Shown: piece by piece, positions 18,202 through 26,661 of the stretch
Numbering within the stretch: position 1 is the first letter of the stretch
Layout: the number at the start of each line of letters is the position of its first letter
NCBI RefSeq assembly: GCF_003044275.1
Contig: NZ_PZPL01000001.1
Coordinates: forward strand, 2,046,001 to 2,110,000
Source of the DNA: Rathayibacter caricis DSM 15933
Lineage (GTDB): Bacteria > Actinomycetota > Actinomycetes > Actinomycetales > Microbacteriaceae
Direction: 5' to 3'
DNA length: 64,000 nucleotides
The notes under the pieces: generated by a model
Told to the model about the DNA's origin: nothing
The model's database searches: none
The model's input: only the letters and a program-made list of their open reading frames with translations
Program-made: the position numbers and the translations under genes

Positions 18202-18676
18202 GCGCGCCCGGTTCGCCGATCTGACCGTGGAGGTCGTCGATCCCGAGGCGATGGAGCAGCTCGGTCGCGAGCTCGGCCGGACCCTGCAGGCCGGGGACCT
18301 GCTCGTCCTCACCGGCCCTCTCGGCGCGGGCAAGACGACGTTCACCCGGGGATTGGGGGAGGGGCTCGACGTGCGCGGCCCCGTGACCAGCCCGACGTTC
18401 GTGATCGCGCGCACCCATCCTCCGCTGCACGACGGCCCCCCGCTCGTGCACGTCGACGCCTACCGGGTCGGCTCGGCTGTCGAGCTGGACGACCTCGATC
18501 TCGACCTCGAGCGCTCGGTCGTGGTGGTGGAGTGGGGCGCGGGGCTGCTCGACGGAGTCGCCGACTCCTGGCTCGACATCGTGATCGAGCGGCCGACCGC
18601 CGGATCCGACGCGGCGGAGGGCGAGGAGCCGATCGAGCCGCGGACGGTCCGCTTCCGCGGCACCCGCTGGGCCTGA
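18194..18676 (+). CDS. tsaE: tRNA N6-adenosine threonylcarbamoyltransferase ATPase subunit TsaE
   Basis: TsaE is the P-loop ATPase that drives the TsaB-TsaD complex making t6A37 in ANN-decoding tRNAs. The Walker A motif GPLGAGKTT spans residues 41-49, followed by VTSPTFVIAR and the acidic box VHVDAYRVGSAVELDDLDL. The 160-residue size is typical. GTG start at 18194 overlaps the alr end. It begins the tsaE-tsaB-rimI-tsaD group. Confidence 0.95.
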   Translation: MAERARFADLTVEVVDPEAMEQLGRELGRTLQAGDLLVLTGPLGAGKTTFTRGLGEGLDVRGPVTSPTFVIARTHPPLHDGPPLVHVDAYRVGSAVELDDLDLDLERSVVVVEWGAGLLDGVADSWLDIVIERPTAGSDAAEGEEPIEPRTVRFRGTRWA

Positions 18677-18696
18677 GCGCGCCCGCCGCGCGCGGG

Positions 18697-18702
18697 TAGC
18701 CT
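18697..18702 (+). promoter_or_regulatory. Leaderless promoter -10 of tsaB
   Basis: TAGCCT is followed by 6 nt and then the tsaB GTG, with no ribosome-binding site, giving tsaB-rimI-tsaD their own probable leaderless promoter. Confidence 0.55.
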
Positions 18703-18708
18703 GTCAGG

Positions 18709-19329
18709 GTGCTGCTCGCGATCGACACCTCCTCCGGAACCTCCGTCGCCGTCGTCGACGACGCGGGCGGAGTCCGCTCGGACCGCGTCGAGACCGACAC
18801 CATGCGGCACGCCGAGGTCGTCGGCCGCCTGATCGCCGAGGCGCTGGAGGAGGCGGGGGTCGCTCCCGTCGGCATCGACGCCGTCGCCGTGGGGATGGGC
18901 CCGGGGCCCTTCACCGGGCTGCGCGTCGGCATCGCCGCGGCCCGCGCCTTCGCCTTCGGCCGCGGGATCCCGACGCTCCCCGTCGTGTCCCACGACGCCG
19001 TCGCACTGGCCGCGCTGCTCGACGGCCGCGACGCCGGGTTCCTGGTGGTCACCGACGCGCGTCGGCGCGAGCTCTACTGGAGCGCCTACGACGGACTCGA
19101 CGGACAGGGTCTGCCCGTCCGTCGGAGCGGCCCCGGCCTCGACAAGCCCGACGCTCTGCCGTTCCCCGAGCTTCCGAGGCTCGAGGCGTCCATCGTCTCG
19201 GCAGCAGCGCTGGGAGTCGTCGCCGCACTCGCCCGCGCCGCCGGCCGCTCCCTGCCCGCCGACGAGCCGCTCTACCTCCGTTCGCCCGACGTGACGCTCT
19301 CGGCCGGCCCCAAGCGGGTGACCGCGTGA
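18709..19329 (+). CDS. tsaB: tRNA t6A synthesis complex dimerization subunit TsaB
   Basis: TsaB is the catalytically inactive ASKHA-fold partner that dimerises with TsaD in t6A formation. The start [17 protein letters not shown] and the motif [18 protein letters not shown] are diagnostic. It is 206 residues long. It lacks the HxxxH iron motif found in TsaD, as expected. Its stop overlaps the rimI start (GTGA). Confidence 0.95.
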   Translation: MLLAIDTSSGTSVAVVDDAGGVRSDRVETDTMRHAEVVGRLIAEALEEAGVAPVGIDAVAVGMGPGPFTGLRVGIAAARAFAFGRGIPTLPVVSHDAVALAALLDGRDAGFLVVTDARRRELYWSAYDGLDGQGLPVRRSGPGLDKPDALPFPELPRLEASIVSAAALGVVAALARAAGRSLPADEPLYLRSPDVTLSAGPKRVTA

Positions 19330-19796
19330 GCGTCCTCCGCGAGGCGACCCCCGCCGATCTCGACGCGATCATGGCGATCGAGGAGTCGGAGTTCACGAGC
19401 GACGCCTGGTCGAGCCGGATGATGGCGGAGGAGATCCGGAGCGTGCACACCCGCTACCTCGTGGCGGAGGAGGACGGCGTCGTGCTCGGCTACGCGGGGC
19501 TGCTCTGCCCTCGCGGCGCGCACGAGGCCGACGTGCAGACGATCGCCGTGCTCGCCTCCGCGCGCCGCCGCGGCACCGGCCGGCGCCTCCTGCGGGAACT
19601 TCTCGAGGAGGCCGCCCGGCGCGGGGCCCGCGAGGTGTTCCTCGAAGTGCGCGCCGACAACCCCGGCGCGCAGACCCTCTACCGTTCGGAGGGCTTCGAG
19701 GAGATCGGAGTCCGTCCCGCCTACTACCAGCCCGACGGGGTGGACGCGATCGTCATGCGCGCGCCACTTCCGCGGGCGTCGGAGGAGACCGCATGA
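19326..19796 (+). CDS. rimI: Ribosomal-protein-alanine N-acetyltransferase (GNAT)
   Basis: This 156-residue GNAT enzyme is predicted to N-acetylate the N-terminus of S18 or other proteins. The acetyl-CoA-binding signature is [21 protein letters not shown], and the C-terminal helix [20 protein letters not shown] is typical of RimI. In actinobacteria rimI is commonly lodged between tsaB and tsaD, as here. It overlaps both neighbours by four bases (GTGA and ATGA). Substrate is inferred from family. Confidence 0.92.
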   Translation: MSVLREATPADLDAIMAIEESEFTSDAWSSRMMAEEIRSVHTRYLVAEEDGVVLGYAGLLCPRGAHEADVQTIAVLASARRRGTGRRLLRELLEEAARRGAREVFLEVRADNPGAQTLYRSEGFEEIGVRPAYYQPDGVDAIVMRAPLPRASEETA

Positions 19797-20857
19797 GCGA
19801 CGGACCGCTCGTCCTCGGGATCGAGACCAGCTGCGACGAGACCGGCATCGGCGTCGTCCGCGGCACGAATCTCCTCGCCAACACCATCGCCTCGTCGATG
19901 GACGAGCACGCGCGCTACGGAGGCGTGGTGCCGGAGGTCGCGGCCCGCGCGCACCTCGAGGCGCTCGAGCCGGCGCTGCGCACGGCGCTCGCCGACGCCG
20001 GAGTCGCGCTCGAGGAGCTCGACGCGATCGCCGTCACGAGCGGCCCCGGGCTCTCGGGCGCCCTGATGGTCGGCGTCGGCGCGGCCAAGGCCCTCGCCGT
20101 CTCGCTCGGGAAGCCCCTCTACGCGGTGAACCACCTCGTCGGCCACGTGGGCGCCGACGTGCTCCGGGCCGACGGGAGCGAGGGGAGCCCGGTCGAGGTG
20201 CCCACGATCGCGCTGCTCGTCTCGGGCGGGCACACGTCGCTCCTGCACGTGCGCGACCTGGTCTCGGACGTCGAGATGCTCGGCGAGACCATCGACGACG
20301 CGGCCGGGGAGGCGTTCGACAAGGTCGCGCGCGTCCTCGGGCTGCCCTATCCCGGCGGTCCGCAGATCGACAGGGTGGCGGCCGACGGCGATCCCCGCGC
20401 GATCCGGTTCCCGCGCGGATTGAGCCTGCCGAAGGACCTCGAGCGGCACCGCTACGACTTCTCGTTCTCGGGGCTGAAGACCGCCGTGGCGCGGTGGGTG
20501 GAGAAGCGCCAGGACGCCGGCGAGGAGGTGCCGGTCGCGGACGTGGCCGCGAGCTTCCGCGAGGCCGTGGCCGATGTGCTGCTCACGAAGGCGGTGGCGG
20601 CGTGCCGCGACCGCGGGGTGCCGAGACTGCTGCTGGGCGGCGGAGTGGTCGCCAATGCACGGGTGCGGGCGCTCGCGGAGGAGCGGTGCGCGGCCGCGGG
20701 GATCGCGCTGCGGATCCCGGCGCTCTCGCTCTGCACCGACAACGGCGCGATGATCGCGGCGCTCGCCGCTCAGCTCATCGAGGCGGGGCACCCGCCGTCG
20801 AGCCTCGACTTCAGCGCGGACTCCACGCTCCCGGTGACCGAGATCCAGGTCCGCTAG
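19793..20857 (+). CDS. tsaD: tRNA N6-adenosine threonylcarbamoyltransferase TsaD
   Basis: TsaD transfers threonylcarbamoyl to A37 of tRNAs reading ANN codons. The N-terminal [16 protein letters not shown] phosphate loop, the metal-binding HLVGH within [13 protein letters not shown], and the late [13 protein letters not shown] motif match the Kae1/TsaD family. It is 354 residues. It is the terminal gene of the t6A cluster, and the ATG overlaps the rimI stop. Confidence 0.97.
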   Translation: MSDGPLVLGIETSCDETGIGVVRGTNLLANTIASSMDEHARYGGVVPEVAARAHLEALEPALRTALADAGVALEELDAIAVTSGPGLSGALMVGVGAAKALAVSLGKPLYAVNHLVGHVGADVLRADGSEGSPVEVPTIALLVSGGHTSLLHVRDLVSDVEMLGETIDDAAGEAFDKVARVLGLPYPGGPQIDRVAADGDPRAIRFPRGLSLPKDLERHRYDFSFSGLKTAVARWVEKRQDAGEEVPVADVAASFREAVADVLLTKAVAACRDRGVPRLLLGGGVVANARVRALAEERCAAAGIALRIPALSLCTDNGAMIAALAAQLIEAGHPPSSLDFSADSTLPVTEIQVR

Positions 20858-20894
20858 CCGACGTCTCGGGGCGACACAAGCGTCGCTCAGCCTT

Positions 20895-20924
20895 TTGACA
20901 GTGTGCAGCGTCGGCTGCCACGCT
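20895..20924 (+). promoter_or_regulatory. Predicted promoter upstream of first DUF4190 gene
   Basis: TTGACA (20895-20900) and CACGCT (20919-20924) are separated by 18 bp. The -35 is a perfect consensus hexamer. The resulting leader would be about 25 nt and include the AAGGGGG ribosome site. Confidence 0.5.
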
Positions 20925-20955
20925 GGCGTCTCCTGTTCCGATCAAGGGGGATCCC

Positions 20956-21213
20956 ATGACGACTCCGTACACGCCCACCACCGACCGCTACAACATCCTG
21001 GCGATCATCGGCTTCATCGCCTCGTTCTTCGTCTCCGTCGTGGGCATCGTGCTGGGCTTCATCGCCCTGTCGCAGATCAAGCGCACGGGGGAGAAGGGCC
21101 GCGGCCTCGCGATCGCCGCGATCGTCATCGGGTTCGTCGCGATCATCGTCTACACGATCGTCGGCGTCCTGTTCTTCGCCGCCCTGGCCACCGTCCCCTC
21201 CACGGGGTACTGA
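20956..21213 (+). CDS. Small DUF4190-type membrane protein (1 of 3)
   Basis: This 85-residue protein has two hydrophobic segments, residues about 12-38 (NILAIIGFIASFFVSVVGIV) and 50-78. They are joined by a short polar loop (SQIKRTGEKGRG), the layout of DUF4190 domains. The ATG is preceded by AAGGGGGATCCC. Two more proteins of the same layout follow at 21272 and 21692. The family is widespread in actinobacteria and has no firmly assigned role. Confidence 0.8.
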   Translation: MTTPYTPTTDRYNILAIIGFIASFFVSVVGIVLGFIALSQIKRTGEKGRGLAIAAIVIGFVAIIVYTIVGVLFFAALATVPSTGY

Positions 21214-21271
21214 GCCGACCGGTCCCGCCGGGGACCGTAGGCTGGAGCCAGCCTGTGCGAGGGGAGAGCGC

Positions 21272-21664
21272 GTGAACGACGAATCGGCGATCGATCGGTC
21301 CGCCGGGACGCCGGTGCCCCCGCCTCCCGCTCCCGACGCGGTCGACCCGTCGGCGGCCTACCCGCCGCCGACGGGTCCCGCGCACCCGGATGAGTACTCG
21401 CCCAACGCTCCAGCGCTCCGCCCGCCTCTCGAGGGTCTCGCGGTCGCCGCCCTCCTCTGCGGGATCCTCGGGCTCGCGCCGGCCGCGATCGTCCTCGGTC
21501 ACGTGGGGCTGTTCCGGGCCCGCCGGTCCGGCCGCCGCGGCGGAGGCTTCGCGATCGCCGGCTTCGTGCTCGGCTACCTCGTCGTCGTCCTGGCGGTCCT
21601 GGGCTTCCTGGCGTACACCGCCTTCGTGGGGGACCTGCGGACCGACGGGTACCTCCCGAGCTGA
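21272..21664 (+). CDS. DUF4190-type membrane protein (2 of 3)
   Basis: This 130-residue protein has a Pro/Ala-rich cytoplasmic N-terminus (about 1-50). Two membrane segments follow, around 52-78 (GLAVAALLCGILGLAPAAIV) and 92-120, separated by a basic loop FRARRSGRRGGG. GTG start has a GGGGAG ribosome site 5 nt upstream, and a TAGGCT -10 candidate lies at 21238-21243. It is a paralogue of its two neighbours; function unknown. Confidence 0.78.
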   Translation: MNDESAIDRSAGTPVPPPPAPDAVDPSAAYPPPTGPAHPDEYSPNAPALRPPLEGLAVAALLCGILGLAPAAIVLGHVGLFRARRSGRRGGGFAIAGFVLGYLVVVLAVLGFLAYTAFVGDLRTDGYLPS

Positions 21665-21678
21665 GACCGGCCGCTGGC

Positions 21679-21684
21679 TAGACT
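21679..21684 (+). promoter_or_regulatory. Leaderless promoter -10 of third DUF4190 gene
   Basis: TAGACT is followed by 7 nt and the ATG at 21692, with no ribosome site. The three paralogues therefore seem to have separate promoters rather than form one operon. Confidence 0.5.
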
Positions 21685-21691
21685 CGGCCGC

Positions 21692-22195
21692 ATGAGCGAC
21701 AGCACCGCGCCCGGCTCCGAGGAGCGTCCGGGTCCCGCCCCCGTCCCGCCCGTGCCGCCGGCTCCGCCCGTGCCTCCAGCGCCGCCTGCTCCGCCCGCGA
21801 CGCCCGCGTCCGGGTACCAAGCTCCGCCCTCGGCGCCCGGCTACGGAGCTCCGCGCACGGACGCCCCGTCCTACGGGACGCCGACGCCTCCGAGCACCGC
21901 GCCGGCGTACGCCTCCGCACCGCCCGCACCGGCCCCGCCGAGGACCCTCAGCCTGACGGGCATGATCCTCGGCATCGCCGGCCTCGTGATCACGATCTTC
22001 GCCTGGGGCTTCGGATTCCTCCTGTCCGCACCGGCCGTCGTCCTCGGGTTCCTCGGGCGTCGTCGCGAGCCCGGAGCGCGCGGGTTCTCCCTGACCGCGA
22101 TCATCACGGGCTTCGCGGGGATCGTGATCTCGCTGATCTACCTCGCGATCACCGTCGTCATCTTCGTGGTGGCGATCCAGTCGGCCGACTACTAA
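21692..22195 (+). CDS. DUF4190-type membrane protein with Pro-rich N-terminus (3 of 3)
   Basis: This 167-residue product begins with about 85 residues rich in Pro, Ala and Tyr (repeats of PPAPPVPP type, then YGxP motifs). Two membrane segments follow around 90-122 and 136-163 with a RRREPGARG loop. The Pro-rich tail resembles intrinsically disordered tails that bind partner proteins. The stop overlaps the stop of the converging methyltransferase gene (bases 22192-22195). Function unknown. Confidence 0.78.
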   Translation: MSDSTAPGSEERPGPAPVPPVPPAPPVPPAPPAPPATPASGYQAPPSAPGYGAPRTDAPSYGTPTPPSTAPAYASAPPAPAPPRTLSLTGMILGIAGLVITIFAWGFGFLLSAPAVVLGFLGRRREPGARGFSLTAIITGFAGIVISLIYLAITVVIFVVAIQSADY

Positions 22196-23391
22196 ACGCC
22201 CGCCTGCGCCACCCGCTCGGCCAGCAGGGCGCGGTGGCGCCCCTGCACCCGCGTCAGGATCAGCACGGCGCTGCCCCGGCCGGACAGTCCCAGCTTCTTG
22301 CGGAACCGCGCGGGGTCGACGTCGACCCCGCGCTTCTTGATCTCGAGCACGCCGATGCCGCGTCCGCGCAGCTCCTTCGCGAGCGTCCGCTCGTCGAGGG
22401 GGAGTTCGGCGAGGACGCGGAAGCTGCGCAGGAACGGCGAGGCGGACGGTTCGTCTCCCGTGAGGTAGGCGATGCCGGGCGAGAGCATCCGCGAACCGCT
22501 CGAGCGCGCCAGCTCACCGAGCAATCGCGCCCGGATGGCGGACCCGTCCGGCTCGTGCACGTAGGCGCCGAGCTCGCCGACCTCCTCGTCGTCGGCGTCC
22601 GAGTCGGCGGTCAGCTCGGCGGCGCCTTGCGCACCGAGCAGCAGAGCGGATCGGCGGACACCGGGCCGGGCGAGCGACCCGAACCAGAGTCCGGTCTCGA
22701 CCAGGTCGCCCTCGACGGACACCCACTGCGCCTCGGCGTCGGCCGGGATCCGCTCGCGGTCGAAGCCCGGGCCGACCTTGACGCCCACGGGCAGGCGCGC
22801 GGCCAGGCCGAAAGCGAAGTCGAGCGACGGGGAGTAGTCGTCGGGATCGTCTAGGCGCCGCGTCTCGCGGTGACCGGCGGTGCGCCGAGCCGGATCCAGG
22901 TAGACGGCGTCGTAGCCGTCGAGGTCGAAGGACTCCGCATCGGCGTGCACGGCGCGAGCGGAGGGGAACGGGGCGAGGTTGAAGCTCGCGAGCGTCGCGG
23001 TGATCTCGTCGGCGTCGACGGCGGTCACCTCGAGGTCGATCGCGGCGAGAGCGAGTGCGTCGCCGCCGATCCCGCTGCCCAGGTCCGCGACCCTCCTGGT
23101 GCCCGCTGCCGCGAAGCGGCCCGCGTGCAGTGCGGCGACACGGAGCCGCGTGGCCTGCTCGAGGCCGGCGTCGGTGAAGAGCATCGAGCGGGCGAACTCG
23201 CCGAACTTGCCCTGCGCCTTTTCGCGCAGTCGCGACTGGGTGAGCACGGCGGCGACCAGCGCGGGGGAGTGACCCGCGGACCGGAGCCGGGCGACGGCCC
23301 GCACGAGGTCGTCCGAGCGGTATCCGTCGAGGGAGTCGAGGAGCCGGAGCCCCTCCGGGGAGAGGAGCTCGACCAGCTCGTCGCGATGCAT
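22192..23391 (-). CDS. Class I SAM-dependent methyltransferase with THUMP-like C-terminal domain
   Basis: The 399-residue protein starts MHRDELVELLSPEGLRLLDS. The SAM-binding motif VADLGSGIGGDALALA with the acidic VTAVDADE is followed by YDAVYLDPARR, an NPPY-like catalytic site of the kind seen in nucleic-acid methyltransferases. The C-terminus (EIKKRGVDVDPARFRKKLGL) is the THUMP-like domain found in actinobacterial proteins of this type. An RNA substrate is likely but not identified. A GTG 18 nt upstream is an alternative start. It is convergent with the DUF4190 genes. Confidence 0.85.
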   Translation of the reverse strand: MHRDELVELLSPEGLRLLDSLDGYRSDDLVRAVARLRSAGHSPALVAAVLTQSRLREKAQGKFGEFARSMLFTDAGLEQATRLRVAALHAGRFAAAGTRRVADLGSGIGGDALALAAIDLEVTAVDADEITATLASFNLAPFPSARAVHADAESFDLDGYDAVYLDPARRTAGHRETRRLDDPDDYSPSLDFAFGLAARLPVGVKVGPGFDRERIPADAEAQWVSVEGDLVETGLWFGSLARPGVRRSALLLGAQGAAELTADSDADDEEVGELGAYVHEPDGSAIRARLLGELARSSGSRMLSPGIAYLTGDEPSASPFLRSFRVLAELPLDERTLAKELRGRGIGVLEIKKRGVDVDPARFRKKLGLSGRGSAVLILTRVQGRHRALLAERVAQAGV

Positions 23392-23449
23392 CCGGCCATG
23401 GTAGGCCACGGCGTCCGCGCCGCTCCGACGTCGTTCCGCGACGCTCCGC

Positions 23450-23476
23450 TTGGCACTCTGATTGCACGAGTGCCAG
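23450..23476 (+). promoter_or_regulatory. CIRCE operator 1 (HrcA site) overlapping groES promoter
   Basis: TTGGCACTC-N9-GAGTGCCAG matches the CIRCE consensus (TTAGCACTC-N9-GAGTGCTAA) with the correct 9-bp spacer. A promoter fits within it: -35 TTGCAC (23462-23467), 18 bp, -10 TACAGT (23486-23491). HrcA binding would block the -35. Confidence 0.85.
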
Positions 23477-23495
23477 CACAGCCTCTACAGTGGAT

Positions 23496-23522
23496 CTAGC
23501 ACTCTCGGAGCGTGTGTGCCAG
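23496..23522 (+). promoter_or_regulatory. CIRCE operator 2 (HrcA site) downstream of groES promoter
   Basis: CTAGCACTC-N9-GTGTGCCAG is a second CIRCE element with a 9-bp spacer and one arm mismatch, centred about 46 bp after the first. It spans the expected transcription start and early leader, so both polymerase binding and escape could be repressed. Confidence 0.75.
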
Positions 23523-23563
23523 AACCGCGCTCCGCCACATCGTCGTCAAGAAAGAGGTCAACC

Positions 23564-23860
23564 GTGTCGGTGTCCATCAAGCCGCTCGAAGATCGCATCG
23601 TCATCAAGCAGGTCGAGGCGGAGCAGGTGACCGCTTCCGGTCTCGTCATCCCCGACACCGCCAAGGAGAAGCCGCAGGAGGGTGAAGTCGTCGCCGTGGG
23701 CCCCGGCCGCATCGACGACAACGGCAACCGCGTCCCCCTCGACGTGGCCGTGGGTGACAAGGTCATCTACTCCAAGTACGGCGGAACCGAGGTCAAGTTC
23801 TCGGGCGAGGACCTGCTGGTCCTCTCCGCTCGCGACGTCCTCGCGGTCGTCGTCCGCTAG
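23564..23860 (+). CDS. groES: Co-chaperonin GroES
   Basis: GroES caps the GroEL cage during protein folding. The 98-residue product is a full family match ([19 protein letters not shown]; mobile loop [20 protein letters not shown]; ending VLAVVVR). The GTG at 23564 is chosen over the longer open frame because of the conserved N-terminus and the AAAGAGG ribosome site. groEL does not follow; a strong terminator does, so groES is monocistronic. Two CIRCE operators upstream indicate HrcA heat-shock control. Confidence 0.97.
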   Translation: MSVSIKPLEDRIVIKQVEAEQVTASGLVIPDTAKEKPQEGEVVAVGPGRIDDNGNRVPLDVAVGDKVIYSKYGGTEVKFSGEDLLVLSARDVLAVVVR

Positions 23861-23872
23861 GACGCGTCCCGA

Positions 23873-23906
23873 GAAGGGCCCGGCGACCCAGGTCGCCGGG
23901 CCCTTC
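23873..23906 (+). terminator. Terminator after groES
   Basis: GAAGGGCCCGGCGACC (23873-23888) pairs perfectly over 16 bp with 23891-23906, leaving only a 2-nt loop, 12 nt after the groES stop. Its strength supports groES being transcribed alone. Confidence 0.85.
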
Positions 23907-23995
23907 GTCGTCCCGGGCCGGTCCTCCTGGCGACGGGTGGCCTGATCCGGCCGTCCGATGACCGTTCCGTGCCGATCAGCGGCTGCCCGCGTGCG

Positions 23996-24001
23996 TAGCA
24001 T
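23996..24001 (+). promoter_or_regulatory. Leaderless promoter -10 of rarD-like gene
   Basis: TAGCAT is followed by 7 nt and the GTG at 24009. This geometry is why the upstream GTG is preferred over the ATG at 24114. Confidence 0.5.
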
Positions 24002-24008
24002 CGGACGG

Positions 24009-25007
24009 GTGTCCGCCTCCCGCACCCCTTCCGAGCCCGACCTGACCGGTACCGCGGCCGCAGAGGGCGAGGGCGTCGAGGCCCTCGCCGAGTCGCGGGC
24101 GCGCGGCGGTGCGATGTCCTCGACCGGACTGTGGTTCGGCTTCGGCGCCTACCTCCTGTGGGGCGCGATGCCGCTCTACTTCATCGCGATGGCACCGGCC
24201 TCGCCGTTCGAGATCGTCGCGTTCCGGGTGATGTTCTCGCTCGTCTTCTGCCTGATCCTGCTCACCGTGACGCGCAGCTGGGCGGGCTTCCTCGGCCTCT
24301 TCCGCGAGCCGCGGCTGCTGGGGGCGATGGCTCTCGCCGGCGCCCTGATCTACGTGAACTGGCAGGTCTACGTCATCGCGACGACCACCGGGCACGTCAT
24401 CGAGGCTGCGCTGGGCTACTTCATGAACCCGCTCGTCACGGTGCTGCTGGGCGTGCTCGTGCTGCGGGAGCGGCTCCGACCGGCCCAGTGGATCGCGATG
24501 GCGATCAGCGCGGTCGCGGTGCTCGTCATCGCCGTCGGCTACGGCTCGTTCCCGTGGGTCTCGCTCGCGCTGGCCTTCTCGTTCGGGTTCTACGGACTCG
24601 TGAAGAGCCGGGTGGGCGGACGGATCGACGCCGTGTCGGGACTGACGCTGGAGACGCTCTGGCTCACTCCGCTCGCGATCGTGCAGCTCGCCGTGGTGGG
24701 CTCGCTGGTCGGTCTGACCTTCGGGACGGAGGGCACGGGGCACGCGCTGATCCTGGCGTCCGCCGGCATCGTCACGGCCGTCCCGCTGCTGCTGTTCGCG
24801 GGAGCCGCCCGTCGGCTGCCGCTCTCGATCGTCGGCTTCATCCAGTACCTGACGCCGTTCCTGCAGTTCCTCGTCGGCGCGTTCGTGCTCCACGAGGCGA
24901 TGCCGCCCGAACGCTGGCTCGGCTTCGCGCTGGTGTGGACCGCGCTGGTGATCTTCTCAGTCGACCTCGTCGCGGCCGAGCGCAGAAGGCGCCGTATCCT
25001 GGCGTGA
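24009..25007 (+). CDS. rarD: EamA-family transporter RarD
   Basis: The product is a ten-helix drug/metabolite-superfamily membrane protein of the RarD type. From residue 36 it reads MSSTGLWFGFGAYLLWGAMP, with later family segments NWQVYVIATTTGHVIEAALG and VGFIQYLTPFLQFLVGAFVL. I start at GTG 24009 (332 residues) because a -10 box lies 7 nt upstream. The internal ATG at 24114 would give 297 residues, closer to the usual length, so the 35-residue acidic N-terminus is uncertain. RarD proteins are linked to chloramphenicol sensitivity, but the transported compound is unknown. Confidence 0.88.
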   Translation: MSASRTPSEPDLTGTAAAEGEGVEALAESRARGGAMSSTGLWFGFGAYLLWGAMPLYFIAMAPASPFEIVAFRVMFSLVFCLILLTVTRSWAGFLGLFREPRLLGAMALAGALIYVNWQVYVIATTTGHVIEAALGYFMNPLVTVLLGVLVLRERLRPAQWIAMAISAVAVLVIAVGYGSFPWVSLALAFSFGFYGLVKSRVGGRIDAVSGLTLETLWLTPLAIVQLAVVGSLVGLTFGTEGTGHALILASAGIVTAVPLLLFAGAARRLPLSIVGFIQYLTPFLQFLVGAFVLHEAMPPERWLGFALVWTALVIFSVDLVAAERRRRRILA

Positions 25008-25173
25008 AGTGCGGATCGCGTCGCTGAGAGCGGTTGCTGCTGCCGGAAGTAACGATCCGGTCGCGAAATCCGTTCGTAACACCCCCGTATTGTTCACGGC
25101 CCCCTCGAAGGTTACGTTTGCCGAGCGGTTGCCTCCGGCACCGCTCTGACGACAATCACTCTCAAGGAGCAAC

Positions 25174-26463
25174 ATGGGCGTTTACGCGAAGGCCGGTTCG
25201 GCTCGCGCACGGTCCCTCCGGGCAACCCTCGGCGGTGTCGCCATCCTGGGCGCCAGCGCACTCGTCCTCGCCGGCTGCGCCGGTGGCGGCGAGACCGACG
25301 CGGGCACGGACAGCGGCGCATCCGGTGACCTCTCCCTCAAGATCGGCGCGATCCTGCCGCAGACGGGAACGCTGGCCGTCCTCGGCCCGCCCGAGTTCGC
25401 CGGTGTCGACCTCGCGGTCGCCGACATCAACGAGGCCGCCGCGGGCATCACGATCGAGGCGGAGCCGAAGGACTCGGGCGACACGTCGACCGACATCGCG
25501 ACGCAGTCCGCCACCTCGCTGATCGCCGACGGCGTCTCCGCCATCATCGGCGCCGCGTCGTCCGGTGTGTCGAAGACCTTCATCGACCAGGTGACCCAGG
25601 CGGGCGTCGTGCAGATCTCGCCGGCCAACACCTCGCCCGACTTCACGACCTACGAGGACGACGGATACTACTTCCGCACCGCTCCCTCGGACGTGCTCCA
25701 GGGACGCATCCTCGGCAACAAGATCCTGGGCGACGGCAAGACCAACGTCTCGATCCTGTACATGAACGACGCGTACGGCACCGGTCTCGAGAAGAACATC
25801 AAGGAGACCCTCGAGGCCGGCGGAGCGACCGTCGCCGCGGAGGAGATCTTCGAGCCCGCCTCGACGGACTTCAACTCGGCGCTGACCACGGTGCTGGCCC
25901 CGAACCCCGACGCGCTCGTCGTGATCTCGTTCGATGAGATCAAGACGATCGCGGAGCAGCTCGCGGCCAAGGGATTCGACTTCTCGAAGCTCTACGGCAC
26001 GGACGGCAACTACGGCGTCATCGGCGAGTCGGACACCAACGTCGACATCGCCGGCGCCCAGTTCACCAACCCGGGCGTGCAGGCGTCGGAGGACTTCCAG
26101 TCGAACCTCCAGGCCCTCGTCGAGGAGCAGGGCAACGACCCGCTGACGGTGTTCAGCTACGCTCCCGAGTCCTACGACGCCACCGTCCTGCTCGCCCTCG
26201 CGGCGCTGCAGGGTGGAGCGACGGACGGCGCGACCCTCCGCGACAACCTCGAGTCGGTCTCGAAGGACGGCACGGAGTGCACCACGTTCGCCGACTGCGC
26301 GGCTCTGCTCGCCGACGACGAGGACATCGACTACAACGGTCTCTCCGGCCCGATCTCATTCGACGAGAACGGCGACCCGAGCGAGGCCTCCGTGTCGATC
26401 TACAAGTACTCGGAAGGCAACGTCACCTCGTTCGAGGAGACCGTCGACGGCTCGCTCGAGTAA
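25174..26463 (+). CDS. livK: ABC transporter substrate-binding lipoprotein, branched-chain amino-acid type
   Basis: This 429-residue type I periplasmic-binding protein homologue has a lipobox LVLAGC (Cys35). The LivK-family fold starts at KIGAILPQTGTLAVLGPPEF and continues with GVSAIIGAASSGVSKTF and VSILYMNDAYGTGLEKNIKE. It is expected to capture branched-chain amino acids or related compounds for the LivHMGF permease. That permease is encoded about 8.5 kb downstream on the other strand (34959-39230), so the system is split. It is followed by a strong terminator. Ligand is inferred. Confidence 0.9.
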   Translation: MGVYAKAGSARARSLRATLGGVAILGASALVLAGCAGGGETDAGTDSGASGDLSLKIGAILPQTGTLAVLGPPEFAGVDLAVADINEAAAGITIEAEPKDSGDTSTDIATQSATSLIADGVSAIIGAASSGVSKTFIDQVTQAGVVQISPANTSPDFTTYEDDGYYFRTAPSDVLQGRILGNKILGDGKTNVSILYMNDAYGTGLEKNIKETLEAGGATVAAEEIFEPASTDFNSALTTVLAPNPDALVVISFDEIKTIAEQLAAKGFDFSKLYGTDGNYGVIGESDTNVDIAGAQFTNPGVQASEDFQSNLQALVEEQGNDPLTVFSYAPESYDATVLLALAALQGGATDGATLRDNLESVSKDGTECTTFADCAALLADDEDIDYNGLSGPISFDENGDPSEASVSIYKYSEGNVTSFEETVDGSLE

Positions 26464-26499
26464 CGACCACCCCGTGACGCGACCTCGGTCGTGACACCG

Positions 26500-26531
26500 G
26501 AAGGGGCTCGGTCTTCGGACCGGGCCCCTTC
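26500..26531 (+). terminator. Terminator after livK
   Basis: GAAGGGGCTCGGTC (26500-26513) pairs with GACCGGGCCCCTTC (26518-26531), 14 bp with one G-U pair, closed by a TTCG tetraloop. It lies 36 nt after the livK stop. Confidence 0.85.
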
Positions 26532-26661
26532 TGCGTGCGCGGAGAGGGGCGGCGGGACCGCCTCCGATCCGACGGTCGGAGGGGTGCTTGTGCGATCTGC
26601 AGGGGATCCTCGTCGTGCGTGCCTCGTCGATGCGGCGGAAAGCTGTTTCCGGCCCGCAGTG
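26532..26661. other. Non-coding stretch, nothing recognised
   Basis: About 130 bp between the livK terminator and the tandem repeat array. I see no supported gene, promoter or hairpin here. Open frames crossing it also cross the repeats and do not resemble proteins. Confidence 0.5.

Noticed and set aside
13969..18414. Minus-strand open frame of about 1480 codons opposite coaA, glmS, acpS and alr
   Set aside because: It is a GC-driven shadow frame with low-complexity Arg/Asp/Leu/Val composition, no family motifs, and complete overlap with well-identified genes.
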